A stretch of DNA of 14,187 nucleotides from Candidatus Kerfeldbacteria bacterium (GCA_016207285.1 JACQPW010000029.1:1-14187); one strand, 5' to 3'; numbered from the stretch's first letter, positions 5,455-13,644 are shown. Notes: generated from the sequence alone by a model not told the origin. Translations and numbers: made by a program.

Positions 5455-8400
5455 AAGCCCAAATAGACAAATCATCTAAGCGTGGTGACCGAATAGTTGT
5501 TCCACTCATGGTCACCTCATATTGCACGTACAACGCACCAATGCTGTCATAAGGAAACAAATCGCCCTCGCCAGCATCATAATAGGTGGCACTCGTCCCA
5601 TCTGGGCCAACGTAGGTGGCGGCAGCTACCACGGCTAGCGAGTCACCGGTGCGCACCTGAACCTGAATGTCACAATTTGTACATGCTACATCTTCTACCC
5701 AATCTAACACATTATAGTTACGCCAGGTTACCCCATCACCCAGTACAGGTGAAGTATAGGTAGCACTGGTATGATTATCTGGATTCGTGCTGCCAGCATA
5801 ATCAAATAGACCATCAAACACAATTGCACCAAGCGCTTCATCCGTATGCGATCGTTCGGAATCCGCGTAATCATCTTCTTCTACATGCACACCAACTGTA
5901 GTGGTCGTGAGCGAACAGACACTGGGCCAACTGCCCTCGCTGCCATCCATACTGTTCTGGGCAATGAGCGGAATCGGTGTACTATAGGTACCGCCCGGAG
6001 TAAAGGTATAACAACCATTCAAGTGACCAAAAGGTAATTCAGTTTGCGCAAAAGTACGAAATGCTACGCTATCCACCGTACCACTGCCAACATTATTAAA
6101 GGCAATCCAACCAATATCTTCCGCCGCATGGGCATTACTGGTGGTCACTTCTGCTGCATTTAAACCTAGTTGAAAACCACTGGTACGTGGTGGATTGGTA
6201 CGGTCAGCGGTACGACTAGCCCAACTTGTAATCCAACTACTATCGTTATTACTCATGACCTGGTGCAATACGATGGGTGCTCCCGTGTAGGCATGGTCAA
6301 AGGTGGTGGTCGTACCCGTCCAACCATTGGCATATGAATTGACGGTGGAAATGGTATCGACATGCGCCTCTATTTTTAAATCTCCAATTTGCCAAGTACC
6401 GGCCTCCACGACTAAGTAGTAGACATCGTCAGAAAAAGTCGTATTGACAATTGGAAAATTATCGGCTGGTGCGTCCAACTTAGCAGTGAATGTATTGGTT
6501 GAGACATCGTACACTCGAATCGAGGCCGGTGACCGCAAATCATTGGTAAAATAAGGTGTCGTCACAACCACCGGATCGGTATAGGTATTTTGTAACGTAA
6601 CAATAACCGGGTCGTCTAAAAAAGTTTGATCGCGTAGTTCCATCGAACCACTCCCAGAAAAAGCCACATAGAAATAATCCTCAGTGGTATGAGACCGTTC
6701 TGTATCTAGGGTTTGATCTTCATCCACGTATACAGTCAGTTGCGTCGTAGTCACATTATCTAACATGGCCCAACAACCCTCTATCCCATCCATAGCTACT
6801 TGGGAAGCGACCACAATCGGAGCTGTGGTATACGTATTGGTAAAGGCTTCCGTCGTATGCGCGTCGGTGTAGCCCTGTACGACATCACCAGTTTTATCCG
6901 TCTCAAAAGTAAGGCTACCATCAGTGTCTGCCACATCAGCCGCAATCACGACATAGCCAATATCTTCAGCACTGTGGGTAGCAGTCACTTCAGCACCATT
7001 CATGGCGACTTGAAAACCGTCTGTACCCGGAGGATTGCCACCGGCGGTATCATCAGACGCAAACGAGGTGATCCAGGTTGCATCGTTTTCTGACATGACT
7101 TGATGCAGAACCACCGGCGCAACGCTGTAGGCATTACGATAAAACACATCGGTACCGTTATTCCAACTGCCACAGGTGCGACAATTGACGCGGGCAACAT
7201 CTTCTACAACATTGGCTTCAATTTTGGTGCGACTATCACCCACGGTCCAGACACCAGCTTCGACCACCAAGTAATTGACGGTTTCACTATTGCTGGTAGC
7301 GGGTGCAAAGTTATCGGTGGGAATATCTAACCGTAACTCAAAACTATTACCACTGGCATTGCGTACCCGAGCCGACAATGGCGTATTGGGATTATTCCCG
7401 TCTTGGACGGTGGCAATCACCACTGGTTCCACATACGTATTGATGAGCGTAATCGTTGACCAACTAGTAGTGGCGGTAGCGCTGCCGGTTTCCAGCTGAC
7501 CGGTTGTTGTATTGGTGATCACCCCTACTTCCATCGGTGGCTCATCATAGGCTGCTGTCGCTGCATTTAAATAATAGGTACCGCTGGTCGCAAAAGTCAC
7601 ATAGGCACCATATTCAACCACGTGACTACGTTCGGTATCGGTCGTTTGATCTTCATCATCATACAGCGTCACTCGTGTTGCAGTGACGGCATCGATCATG
7701 GCCCAACTACCATCCGTACTGCGCGCACTCAACTGACTAGCCAGCACGAGTGGCGCACTGGTGTAGGTTTGATCAAAATTCTCAACCCGATGTGCATCCG
7801 TATAACCACGCACCACATTACCGGTCAAGTCGGTCTCAAAGTTGACTCCTTCAAAACTATCAGTGACCTCACTGGCAAAGACAATGTAAGCGATATCTTC
7901 AGCACTATGCGTAGTAGTACTTTCGGCACCATTCAAAGCTACTTGAAACCCATCCGTGCCAGGATTCACAAATGCATTCGTATCATCAGACACAAACGAG
8001 GTGATCCAACTACTGTCATTATCCGTCACCACTTGATGCAACACCACCGGAGCAGCACTATAGGTTTGTTGATAAAAGACATCAGTACCATTATTCCAAC
8101 CACCGCACGTGGAACAATTCACTCGTGAAATATCGGGCGCAATCCCAGCCTCAATTTTGGTAGCACCATCGCCTAACGTCCATACCCCCGCCTCCATCAC
8201 CAGGTAATAGACGGTTTCACTATTGGTTGAACTAGGAGCAAAATTATCGGTTGGAAACTGTAAGCGGATGTCAAAAGTTGTGGTGGTCACATTACTGACC
8301 CGCACCGACACTGGAGAATTGGGATTGTTGCCATCTAAGACACTAGCCACAACGACGGCTTGCTCATATTCATTATCCAAAGTAATAGTTTGCCAACTAT

Positions 8401-9028
8401 TGGTAGCAATCACAGAATCTACTTCTAACGTCGGCTGAATAATCTGCAGTTCACCATCATCCACACTGCTCACGCGCGCATTCGTTAAGGTACCGTCCGA
8501 CCACTCAGCAATGGTGTCATCAATCGTAGCGACATCGTCCCAATCCGTCACATAGACACTATTGGTCACGTCCTGACTAGTACCGGTCAGGTTAGTCCAT
8601 TCCAAAGTCACCGTGACTTTACGTGTGTGTGGATCAAATGTATCCGTATCATCATCGGACGGATTACCACTACTATCCCGATAGACATCACTGATCTCAA
8701 TCGTCCGCGTAAAATCGCTAGCCCCACTGGGATGATCTGGATCCGCGGTTAACTCCCACGTATCGCCCGCTAACACCAAACCATAGGTACTGTCCGGACT
8801 ATCCGCCAGTGCATTCCAAGCTGCTTGATCCAGCGCTTGCACGGCTTCCATCCCCTCTGCCAGATACGCTGCCGCCGTAGCATGATCCTTAGCCGTTTGG
8901 CTAGTGAGCAAACCGGCAGTCAGTAAATAAATTGCGCCCGCCGCAAATAAAACAAACACCGCAATACTGATGATGACCTCCACCAGCAAAATACCAGGCC
9001 TAGTACGGTGTAACCAAACCTTCTGCAT
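5444..9028 (-). CDS. giant I-type minor pilin carrying tandem lectin-like domains (putative pilus-tip adhesin)
   Basis: It has 1194 residues. The N-terminus is a class III prepilin: leader MQKVWLHRTRPG, cleavage before Ile13, mature ILLVE with Glu5, then a hydrophobic helix to about 41, as in I-type (PilV/GspI) subunits. Residues 43-200 are a pilin head. Then come three homologous units (about 204-483, 515-793, 801-1073), each built from three beta-rich modules. Module a has 'ITL..Y..PVV' to 'YLVVEAG.W'; module b has 'APVVLHQV' to 'HSAEDI.Y'; module c has 'Y..APLVLASQ' to 'ERSH..E'. The phrases 'RVSNVTTTTFDIRL' and 'aPVV' recall H-type lectin folds; this is similarity by eye. Residues 1074-1194 are a different beta-rich domain with 'LDWVEDVACTNCDIQVQVRTG'. 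I-type pilins are normally only 110-170 residues. It overlaps the H-type gene by 29 nt. The protein is acidic and Thr-rich, with no second membrane segment. A role in binding surfaces or host cells is inference. Confidence 0.9.
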   Translation of the reverse strand: MQKVWLHRTRPGILLVEVIISIAVFVLFAAGAIYLLTAGLLTSQTAKDHATAAAYLAEGMEAVQALDQAAWNALADSPDSTYGLVLAGDTWELTADPDHPSGASDFTRTIEISDVYRDSSGNPSDDDTDTFDPHTRKVTVTLEWTNLTGTSQDVTNSVYVTDWDDVATIDDTIAEWSDGTLTNARVSSVDDGELQIIQPTLEVDSVIATNSWQTITLDNEYEQAVVVASVLDGNNPNSPVSVRVSNVTTTTFDIRLQFPTDNFAPSSTNSETVYYLVMEAGVWTLGDGATKIEAGIAPDISRVNCSTCGGWNNGTDVFYQQTYSAAPVVLHQVVTDNDSSWITSFVSDDTNAFVNPGTDGFQVALNGAESTTTHSAEDIAYIVFASEVTDSFEGVNFETDLTGNVVRGYTDAHRVENFDQTYTSAPLVLASQLSARSTDGSWAMIDAVTATRVTLYDDEDQTTDTERSHVVEYGAYVTFATSGTYYLNAATAAYDEPPMEVGVITNTTTGQLETGSATATTSWSTITLINTYVEPVVIATVQDGNNPNTPLSARVRNASGNSFELRLDIPTDNFAPATSNSETVNYLVVEAGVWTVGDSRTKIEANVVEDVARVNCRTCGSWNNGTDVFYRNAYSVAPVVLHQVMSENDATWITSFASDDTAGGNPPGTDGFQVAMNGAEVTATHSAEDIGYVVIAADVADTDGSLTFETDKTGDVVQGYTDAHTTEAFTNTYTTAPIVVASQVAMDGIEGCWAMLDNVTTTQLTVYVDEDQTLDTERSHTTEDYFYVAFSGSGSMELRDQTFLDDPVIVTLQNTYTDPVVVTTPYFTNDLRSPASIRVYDVSTNTFTAKLDAPADNFPIVNTTFSDDVYYLVVEAGTWQIGDLKIEAHVDTISTVNSYANGWTGTTTTFDHAYTGAPIVLHQVMSNNDSSWITSWASRTADRTNPPRTSGFQLGLNAAEVTTSNAHAAEDIGWIAFNNVGSGTVDSVAFRTFAQTELPFGHLNGCYTFTPGGTYSTPIPLIAQNSMDGSEGSWPSVCSLTTTTVGVHVEEDDYADSERSHTDEALGAIVFDGLFDYAGSTNPDNHTSATYTSPVLGDGVTWRNYNVLDWVEDVACTNCDIQVQVRTGDSLAVVAAATYVGPDGTSATYYDAGEGDLFPYDSIGALYVQYEVTMSGTTIRSPRLDDLSIWAYEN
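5810..8419 (-). repeat. three tandem coding units (3 x 3 lectin-like modules) in the adhesin gene
   Basis: Unit 1 is encoded at 8419-7580, unit 2 at 7486-6650 and unit 3 at 6628-5810 (minus strand). Units 1 and 2 align without gaps over long stretches at a constant offset of 311 residues: SWQTITL at 211 against SWSTITL at 522, HSAED at 374 against 685, ERSH at 467 against 777 (give or take one residue). A 31-residue linker separates units 1 and 2. Unit 3 follows unit 2 almost directly and has diverged more. Repetition is also visible in the DNA, for example around 8000-8060 and 7070-7130. Units 1 and 2 carry a CxxC (305/308 and 616/619); unit 3 has lost it. Confidence 0.9.
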
Positions 9029-9449
9029 TGATGTGAATTGTTTTACTGGCTGTTGGTAAGCTGACTGATGTCATTGTAATAGTAATTTCACTAGCGACCG
9101 CTCCCGTTAAACCAGCTAAGGCAATCTCGTTCGTGGGGCTGGCACTGATACTGACACTAGCTGGATAAGATACTGTTTGATTATAGGCATCACTAGCCGA
9201 ATAGCTGGCACCATGAAATAAAGTATAGTGTTTACTGCTGTCGTCAATATAAATGCCCCAGCTGGCATCCTGTTCACGTTGCATCGCTTTGCTTTGCACA
9301 TACCGTAGATCGGACAACAAGATACTGCTGGTGGAACGAAGACTTTGGCGTTGTTGCCAAGCCAAGTAGTACGGCGATGCTACTGCCGCCAATAGCGCCA
9401 ACAGGGCGATGACCAACAGCATCTGAATGTAAGAATAACCACGCACCAT
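9000..9449 (-). CDS. minor pilin of the H type (FimT/GspH-like), Gln at position 5
   Basis: Prepilin-like minor subunit, 149 residues. The very short leader MVRG precedes mature 'YSYIQMLLVIALLALLAAVA', a standard hydrophobic helix, but position 5 is Gln instead of the almost invariant Glu. The following 'SILLSDLRYVQSKAMQREQDASWGIYID' region is typical of H-type pseudopilins, whose helix continues into 'L..DLR.A...A..R'. The beta-rich C-terminal part ends '...TIHINAEGLVTPY', as expected for this fold. It starts 2 nt after pilC and overlaps the adhesin gene by 29 nt, placing it first in the H-I-J-K order. Glu5 normally pairs with the N-terminus of the neighbouring subunit during assembly, so its loss suggests a position at an end of the fibre or an altered interaction. 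No Shine-Dalgarno sequence. Confidence 0.85.
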   Translation of the reverse strand: MVRGYSYIQMLLVIALLALLAAVASPYYLAWQQRQSLRSTSSILLSDLRYVQSKAMQREQDASWGIYIDDSSKHYTLFHGASYSASDAYNQTVSYPASVSISASPTNEIALAGLTGAVASEITITMTSVSLPTASKTIHINAEGLVTPY

Positions 9450-9451
9450 AG

Positions 9452-10516
9452 TTATAATGAACCAATGGCGGCGGTAAATTGATAGATTGGTACGACCACT
9501 GCCAAACCGACAATCAATACCATCACCCCAATCACAATTAACAAAATTGGTTCAATCAGAATCCCCAGCTGTTTGGTACTAGTGTCTACCTGACCATCGT
9601 AGTAGTTACCTAAATAGAGCAGGAGCTCATCTAACTGGCCAGTCCGTTCCCCCACTGCAATCATGCGCACGACCAGGGGTGGAAACAAGTGCCGATACTG
9701 GCCAATGGCGGCCGTCAATGTGGCGCCCTGTTCAACTTCCCGCAACGCTGCCCGGATACTCTGTTGATAGGCCAAATTCGTACAGGAATGAATCACAGAA
9801 TGTAACGCTTCACTAATCGGCACACCACTTTTTAGCAGTGACCCCAACGTACTGGTAAAACGGGTTAAATTGACTTGCTGAATGATGGGACCAACAATTG
9901 GTAACACTAACAACAACCGATGCCAAATCATTTCAAACACCGCAATCCGGCTTAATAAACGAATTGAGATTGTGACGATGGCCAAACCGATCAGCAGCCA
10001 AACCCAGTAGTGCTGCAACCATTGGGCTAACCAAATCAGTCCCTTCGTCATAGCCGGCAAGGGAACATCAATAGAGTTGAACAATTTAATAAAACGTGGA
10101 AACACCACTAAAGACAGAGTGGTACCAAGTACAAGCAGACCAGCAAACACGATAGCTGGATAAATCATGGCACCGCGCACCTTGCGCCGTAACTCTAGAT
10201 CATCAGCTAAACGAATGGACAATTGATGCACATTACGCGCTAAGTTACCGGATTGCTCACCCGTGCGCACCACATCAATATAAATACTGGAAAACTGCCG
10301 GCGGTGTCTGGCCAACGCATCGGATAGCCCATTCCCCTGCTCAACATAGTGAATAGTATCGGCTAAGATCCGTTTCAACTTTCCTTTGGCTTGTTCTTCT
10401 GAAACAGCTAATGATTCTACCACCGTCAACCCAGCGGTTAACATCACGGCAAAGTTTTTCGTAAAAAATGCGATGTCTTTGCGAGATACCCAGAATGACA
10501 GTTCAATGTCCTTCAT
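9452..10516 (-). CDS. pilC: type IV pilus inner-membrane platform protein PilC (GspF family)
   Basis: Polytopic membrane protein on which PilB acts to extrude pilin subunits. It has 354 residues, somewhat shorter than the 400 or so of proteobacterial PilC because the N-terminal extension is short. Two GspF cytoplasmic domains are visible. The first is at about 15-115, with 'MLTAGLTVVESL' and 'VRTGEQSGNL' (83-92). The second is at about 218-318, with 'LGSLLKSGVPISEAL' and 'AVGERTGQLDELL' (287-299). Membrane segments lie at about 118-140, 168-190 and 320-346. The C-terminal 'IEPILLIVIGVMVLIVGLAVVVPIY' region is diagnostic of the family. It starts 2 nt after the pilB stop and ends 2 nt before the H-type pilin gene. 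Confidence 0.95.
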   Translation of the reverse strand: MKDIELSFWVSRKDIAFFTKNFAVMLTAGLTVVESLAVSEEQAKGKLKRILADTIHYVEQGNGLSDALARHRRQFSSIYIDVVRTGEQSGNLARNVHQLSIRLADDLELRRKVRGAMIYPAIVFAGLLVLGTTLSLVVFPRFIKLFNSIDVPLPAMTKGLIWLAQWLQHYWVWLLIGLAIVTISIRLLSRIAVFEMIWHRLLLVLPIVGPIIQQVNLTRFTSTLGSLLKSGVPISEALHSVIHSCTNLAYQQSIRAALREVEQGATLTAAIGQYRHLFPPLVVRMIAVGERTGQLDELLLYLGNYYDGQVDTSTKQLGILIEPILLIVIGVMVLIVGLAVVVPIYQFTAAIGSL

Positions 10517-10518
10517 AT

Positions 10519-12189
10519 TTATTCTGCTACCACCCGCAATACCTCATCCAAGGTGGTTACCCCTAACAATGCTTTATGCAAACCATCTTCGAACATCGTC
10601 GTCATCCCTTCCGCAATGGCCTGCTGTCTAATTTGCTCGGCATCCGCATGATCCATAATCAATTTACGAATAGCAGTGGACATTTCTAACACTTCAAAGG
10701 CACCCACTCGGCCTTGATAACCCGTGTTGTTACAGCTCACACAGCCACGGCCACGATAAAAACGTAACTGCGTGACAGTTTTCTTGAGATACCGTTTCAA
10801 GTCAATTTGTTTGGCTAAATCGGCTAGCTCTTTACCACTGGTAATTTCACTCATTACGCACTGGCTGCAAATTTTACGTACCAGCCGCTGGCCAACCGCA
10901 ATATTCACGGTGGAGGCAGCCAAATAGGGCTCTACGGCCATATCTAATAACCGCGGTAACGTGGTGGCGGCATCATTGGTGTGCAGGGTCGATAACACTA
11001 AATGACCAGTCATGGCAGAATTAACCGCAATCCCAGCTGTCTCCTCATCACGAATTTCACCAATCATGACAATGTCTGGATCTTGGCGGACAATGGAACG
11101 CAGCCCCGTTGCAAAGGTCAAATTGGTTGCCGCATTGACCTGAATTTGGTTAATACCAGAGATAGCATATTCCACTGGATCTTCGATGGTGGAAATATTT
11201 ACTTCCCGACGATTCAGTATTTTCAAAAATGCATACAGTGTGGTCGTTTTACCCGAACCAGTCGGCCCAGTGACCAAAATCATCCCTTGCGGACGCTTTA
11301 AGTATTTGCGCACCCGGGCAATGTCCGATTCTGCAAACCCCAAATCCTCCAGCGCATATTGCCGCGAACGACTAGACAACAACCGCAAGACTGCTTTCTC
11401 CCCCTCTGCCACTGGCAACACAGACACGCGAATATCTAAATCCTCATCTTCCAATTTTTGAGTAAGTTTGCCGTCTTGAGCAGACCGATGCTCATCCGTG
11501 CGTAGTTTGGCTAAAATCTTAATGCGGGTGATCAACGCATCGAGAACCACCTTTGGTAGTTTCACCATATCATGCAACACACCATCAATCCGAAACCGTA
11601 CTACCACTGTGTCACTGGTTGGTTCAATATGCAAATCAGAAGCTTTTTGCATGTAGGCATATTGGATCATCGTATCCAACATCTCTACCACCGGCGCTGA
11701 ACCTGGTTTAGTATGATCACCAATTTGCGCAGTGATGAGTTGAGCAAAATCAAATTGCAAACCCCGTTTATAATTGCCCAAGGCTTCCTTCACATCACGA
11801 TCTGTGGCAAAAAACACTTGGGCTTGTTTGCCAGTTTTCTTTTCTACTAAGTGAACGGTAGCCACATCGGCTGGGTTCACCATGGCTAGCTGAATAACCT
11901 GGGTGGTTTGACCACACACAATCACCTTCATTGTTTTGGCCATCGTTTCTGGAATAATCCGTAACACCTCATCTGCAATATTCACTTTGCGTAAATTAAT
12001 AAAATGATGGCCGGTGGATTCAGCCATGAGTTGCCCTAAATGTTCATCCGATAATAAATCACGCTCAACTAACACTTCAGCTAAAGGACGCTGATCTTTA
12101 TTGGCAATAGCAACCGCTTCAGCCAAATCTGGCTCATTGACCACTTTGGTTTCACTGATGATGTCGCGTAATTTTGTGTCGCTAAGCAT
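10519..12189 (-). CDS. pilB: type IV pilus extension ATPase PilB (GspE family)
   Basis: Hexameric cytoplasmic ATPase that powers pilus extension. It has 556 residues. The N-terminal MshEN/T2SSE-N-like region (1-140) contains 'LLSDEHLGQLMAESTG' and 'AMVNPADVATV'. The ATPase core has 'DLHIEP' (185-190), Walker A GPTGSGKTT (308-316), Asp-box 'STIEDPVEY' (333-341), Walker B 'DIVMIGEIRD' (372-381, Glu378) and His box 'GHLVLSTLHTND' (395-406). A zinc site is formed by Cys441, Cys444, Cys483 and Cys486, which is typical of PilB/GspE and absent from PilT. Its start overlaps the response-regulator gene by 8 nt; a GGAAG element about 3 nt before the ATG is one of the few Shine-Dalgarno-like sequences here. 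The tight link to a receiver protein suggests signal control of the motor. Confidence 0.96.
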   Translation of the reverse strand: MLSDTKLRDIISETKVVNEPDLAEAVAIANKDQRPLAEVLVERDLLSDEHLGQLMAESTGHHFINLRKVNIADEVLRIIPETMAKTMKVIVCGQTTQVIQLAMVNPADVATVHLVEKKTGKQAQVFFATDRDVKEALGNYKRGLQFDFAQLITAQIGDHTKPGSAPVVEMLDTMIQYAYMQKASDLHIEPTSDTVVVRFRIDGVLHDMVKLPKVVLDALITRIKILAKLRTDEHRSAQDGKLTQKLEDEDLDIRVSVLPVAEGEKAVLRLLSSRSRQYALEDLGFAESDIARVRKYLKRPQGMILVTGPTGSGKTTTLYAFLKILNRREVNISTIEDPVEYAISGINQIQVNAATNLTFATGLRSIVRQDPDIVMIGEIRDEETAGIAVNSAMTGHLVLSTLHTNDAATTLPRLLDMAVEPYLAASTVNIAVGQRLVRKICSQCVMSEITSGKELADLAKQIDLKRYLKKTVTQLRFYRGRGCVSCNNTGYQGRVGAFEVLEMSTAIRKLIMDHADAEQIRQQAIAEGMTTMFEDGLHKALLGVTTLDEVLRVVAE

Positions 12190-12577
12190 GTTCTTCCAAA
12201 ATACCCATTATTTTCTCAACTACTTTTTGCAGGGAAAAATTACTTTTTACAATGTAATCACGGGCTCCCAGTTTTTTAGCTTGTTCGATATCTTGATCTT
12301 GCCCCAAGTTAGACAGCACTAACACTGGAATCTTTTTTAGTTTTGGATCGGCCTGTAAAACTTCTAATACTTCAAAGCCATTCATTTTGGGCAAAATCAT
12401 ATCCAATAACACGATATTGGGATTATGATTTTTGATCATCGCCAAAGCTTCTTCACCATTACCGGCTACATCAATATGACCAAAGCCTTCATCTTCTAAC
12501 CGTTCGGCCAAAACTTTAGATAAAAAGGATTCATCTTCCACGACGATAATAGATTGTTTGGATAGGTCAATTGCCAT
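12182..12577 (-). CDS. single-domain response regulator (CheY-like receiver)
   Basis: Phosphoacceptor protein with no output domain (131 residues), so it must act by binding a partner rather than DNA. All receiver residues are present: acidic pair Glu14/Asp15, phosphorylation site Asp59 in 'IVLLDMILPKMNGFEVL', switch Ser89 in 'PVLVLSNLG', and Lys111 in 'DYIVKSN'. It overlaps the kinase gene by 11 nt upstream and pilB by 8 nt downstream, so the three are probably made together. The plausible partner is the neighbouring kinase as phosphate donor and PilB or PilM as target; this is inferred from context, with PilG/PilH of Pseudomonas as a known precedent for receivers that control pili. Confidence 0.93.
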   Translation of the reverse strand: MAIDLSKQSIIVVEDESFLSKVLAERLEDEGFGHIDVAGNGEEALAMIKNHNPNIVLLDMILPKMNGFEVLEVLQADPKLKKIPVLVLSNLGQDQDIEQAKKLGARDYIVKSNFSLQKVVEKIMGILEEHA

Positions 12578-13628
12578 AAATAGGTATATTAAAATAAATC
12601 GTTGTGCCTACGTTTTCTTTAGACGTGAACCAAATATCACCACCGTGCAAACGGATAATCTCACGGGCAATGTAGAGCCCCAAGCCAGACCCTTCGGTTT
12701 GTGATTCGATAGCATTGTCAGCTCGGTAAAATTTTTCAAACAGATGCGCTTGACCTTTTTCTGGAATACCAATCCCTTGGTCTTGCACAGAACATTCAAT
12801 CATCTTACCTTTAACGACTGCATTCACATTGACTTCACGGTGACCGGCTGGACTATACTTAATGGCATTGGTGGTTAAATTCAAGATCACCTCACGCACT
12901 TTATCTAAATCAGCCGAGGCCTGCGGTAAATCAGCTGGGATATGATTGTTGATATCCACATTATGGGCACGAGCAAAGTGGATTAATTCTCCCTTGACTT
13001 CTTCTACCATCTTGCCTAGATTAAAACTAGTCAGATGAAGTTGGAATTTACCAGAATCCAGTCGCGATGCATTCAGTAAATCATTGATCAATGAGATCAT
13101 ACGTTCATTACTTTGATACGCCTGATGCATTTTATCCACCTGCCACTCGTTGAGGGTGTTACCACGCCGATTATCAATCAGTGTCTCCATGTACCACTTG
13201 ACGGCTGAGGCTGGTGTCCGCAGCTGATGCGAAACAATGGAGACAAATTCAGACCGCAACTCCATCAACTCTTGCTCACGCCGGGCATCTTTAATTAAAA
13301 CCATGACCGGCTCGGTATCATCCTCTTCAATCGCAATCACCTGATAGGCAATCGGGATGACATTACCGTTTGGTAACTTAGCTTTTTGGTCATTACACCA
13401 GTCAGCGGTTGGGATGGTCGACCAGGCCGTAGACATGGTTTTACTATTGGGTTGCAACAGCAGCAAAACCTGATCGATTGGCTTACCAACGATCTCAGCT
13501 AACTGGGCGGAAACTAACTGCTGAAAGGCTGGATTACAATCGGTGATCGTTTTCTGCTGATCAAGCACCACGACGGCAGAGGGGATATGTGTAAACAGGG
13601 TTTTGCATAGCGTACTTCCATTCAACAT
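12567..13628 (-). CDS. cytoplasmic PAS-domain sensor histidine kinase
   Basis: Autophosphorylating sensor kinase, 353 residues, with no membrane segment, so the signal is sensed in the cytoplasm. A PAS domain covers about 8-115 ('PSAVVVLDQQKTITDCNPAF'). The HisKA dimerisation domain has 'FVSIVSHQLRTPASAV', with phosphoacceptor His134. In the ATP-binding domain the N box is 'VILNLTTNAIKYSP' (247-260, Asn254), G1 is DQGIGIP (283-289), the F box is 'LFEKFYRAD' and G2 is GSGLGL (313-318). All are intact, so it should be active. It heads the ten-gene block that continues into the pilus genes and overlaps the response regulator, its likely partner, by 11 nt. There is no Shine-Dalgarno sequence; an extended -10 box lies 7 nt before the ATG. 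Confidence 0.94.
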   Translation of the reverse strand: MLNGSTLCKTLFTHIPSAVVVLDQQKTITDCNPAFQQLVSAQLAEIVGKPIDQVLLLLQPNSKTMSTAWSTIPTADWCNDQKAKLPNGNVIPIAYQVIAIEEDDTEPVMVLIKDARREQELMELRSEFVSIVSHQLRTPASAVKWYMETLIDNRRGNTLNEWQVDKMHQAYQSNERMISLINDLLNASRLDSGKFQLHLTSFNLGKMVEEVKGELIHFARAHNVDINNHIPADLPQASADLDKVREVILNLTTNAIKYSPAGHREVNVNAVVKGKMIECSVQDQGIGIPEKGQAHLFEKFYRADNAIESQTEGSGLGLYIAREIIRLHGGDIWFTSKENVGTTIYFNIPIYGN

Positions 13629-13635
13629 GGGGCTC

Positions 13636-13644
13636 AGTATAACA
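13636..13644 (-). promoter_or_regulatory. predicted promoter of the kinase/pilus operon, extended -10, leaderless type
   Basis: On the minus strand TGTTATACT (13644-13636) combines a TGn extension with TATACT, which matches the -10 consensus at 5 of 6. There is no good -35 box at 16-18 bp, which extended -10 promoters do not need. Only 7 nt (GAGCCCC) separate the -10 from the kinase ATG, so transcription should begin at or next to the start codon. It is the only credible promoter for the head of the pilus block in the window. Confidence 0.55.

Noticed and set aside
5497..8438. Several open frames on the plus strand opposite the adhesin gene, the longest at 7622-8128
   Set aside because: They lie wholly antisense to the repeat units, recur at matching places in the repeats, and their products have no recognisable motifs. 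They follow from the codon composition of the real gene.
9000..13628. A type II secretion system instead of a type IV pilus
   Set aside because: PilM is present, and no secretin, GspC, GspL or GspM gene is in view. The shared PilB/GspE, PilC/GspF and H-I-J-K components do not discriminate on their own.
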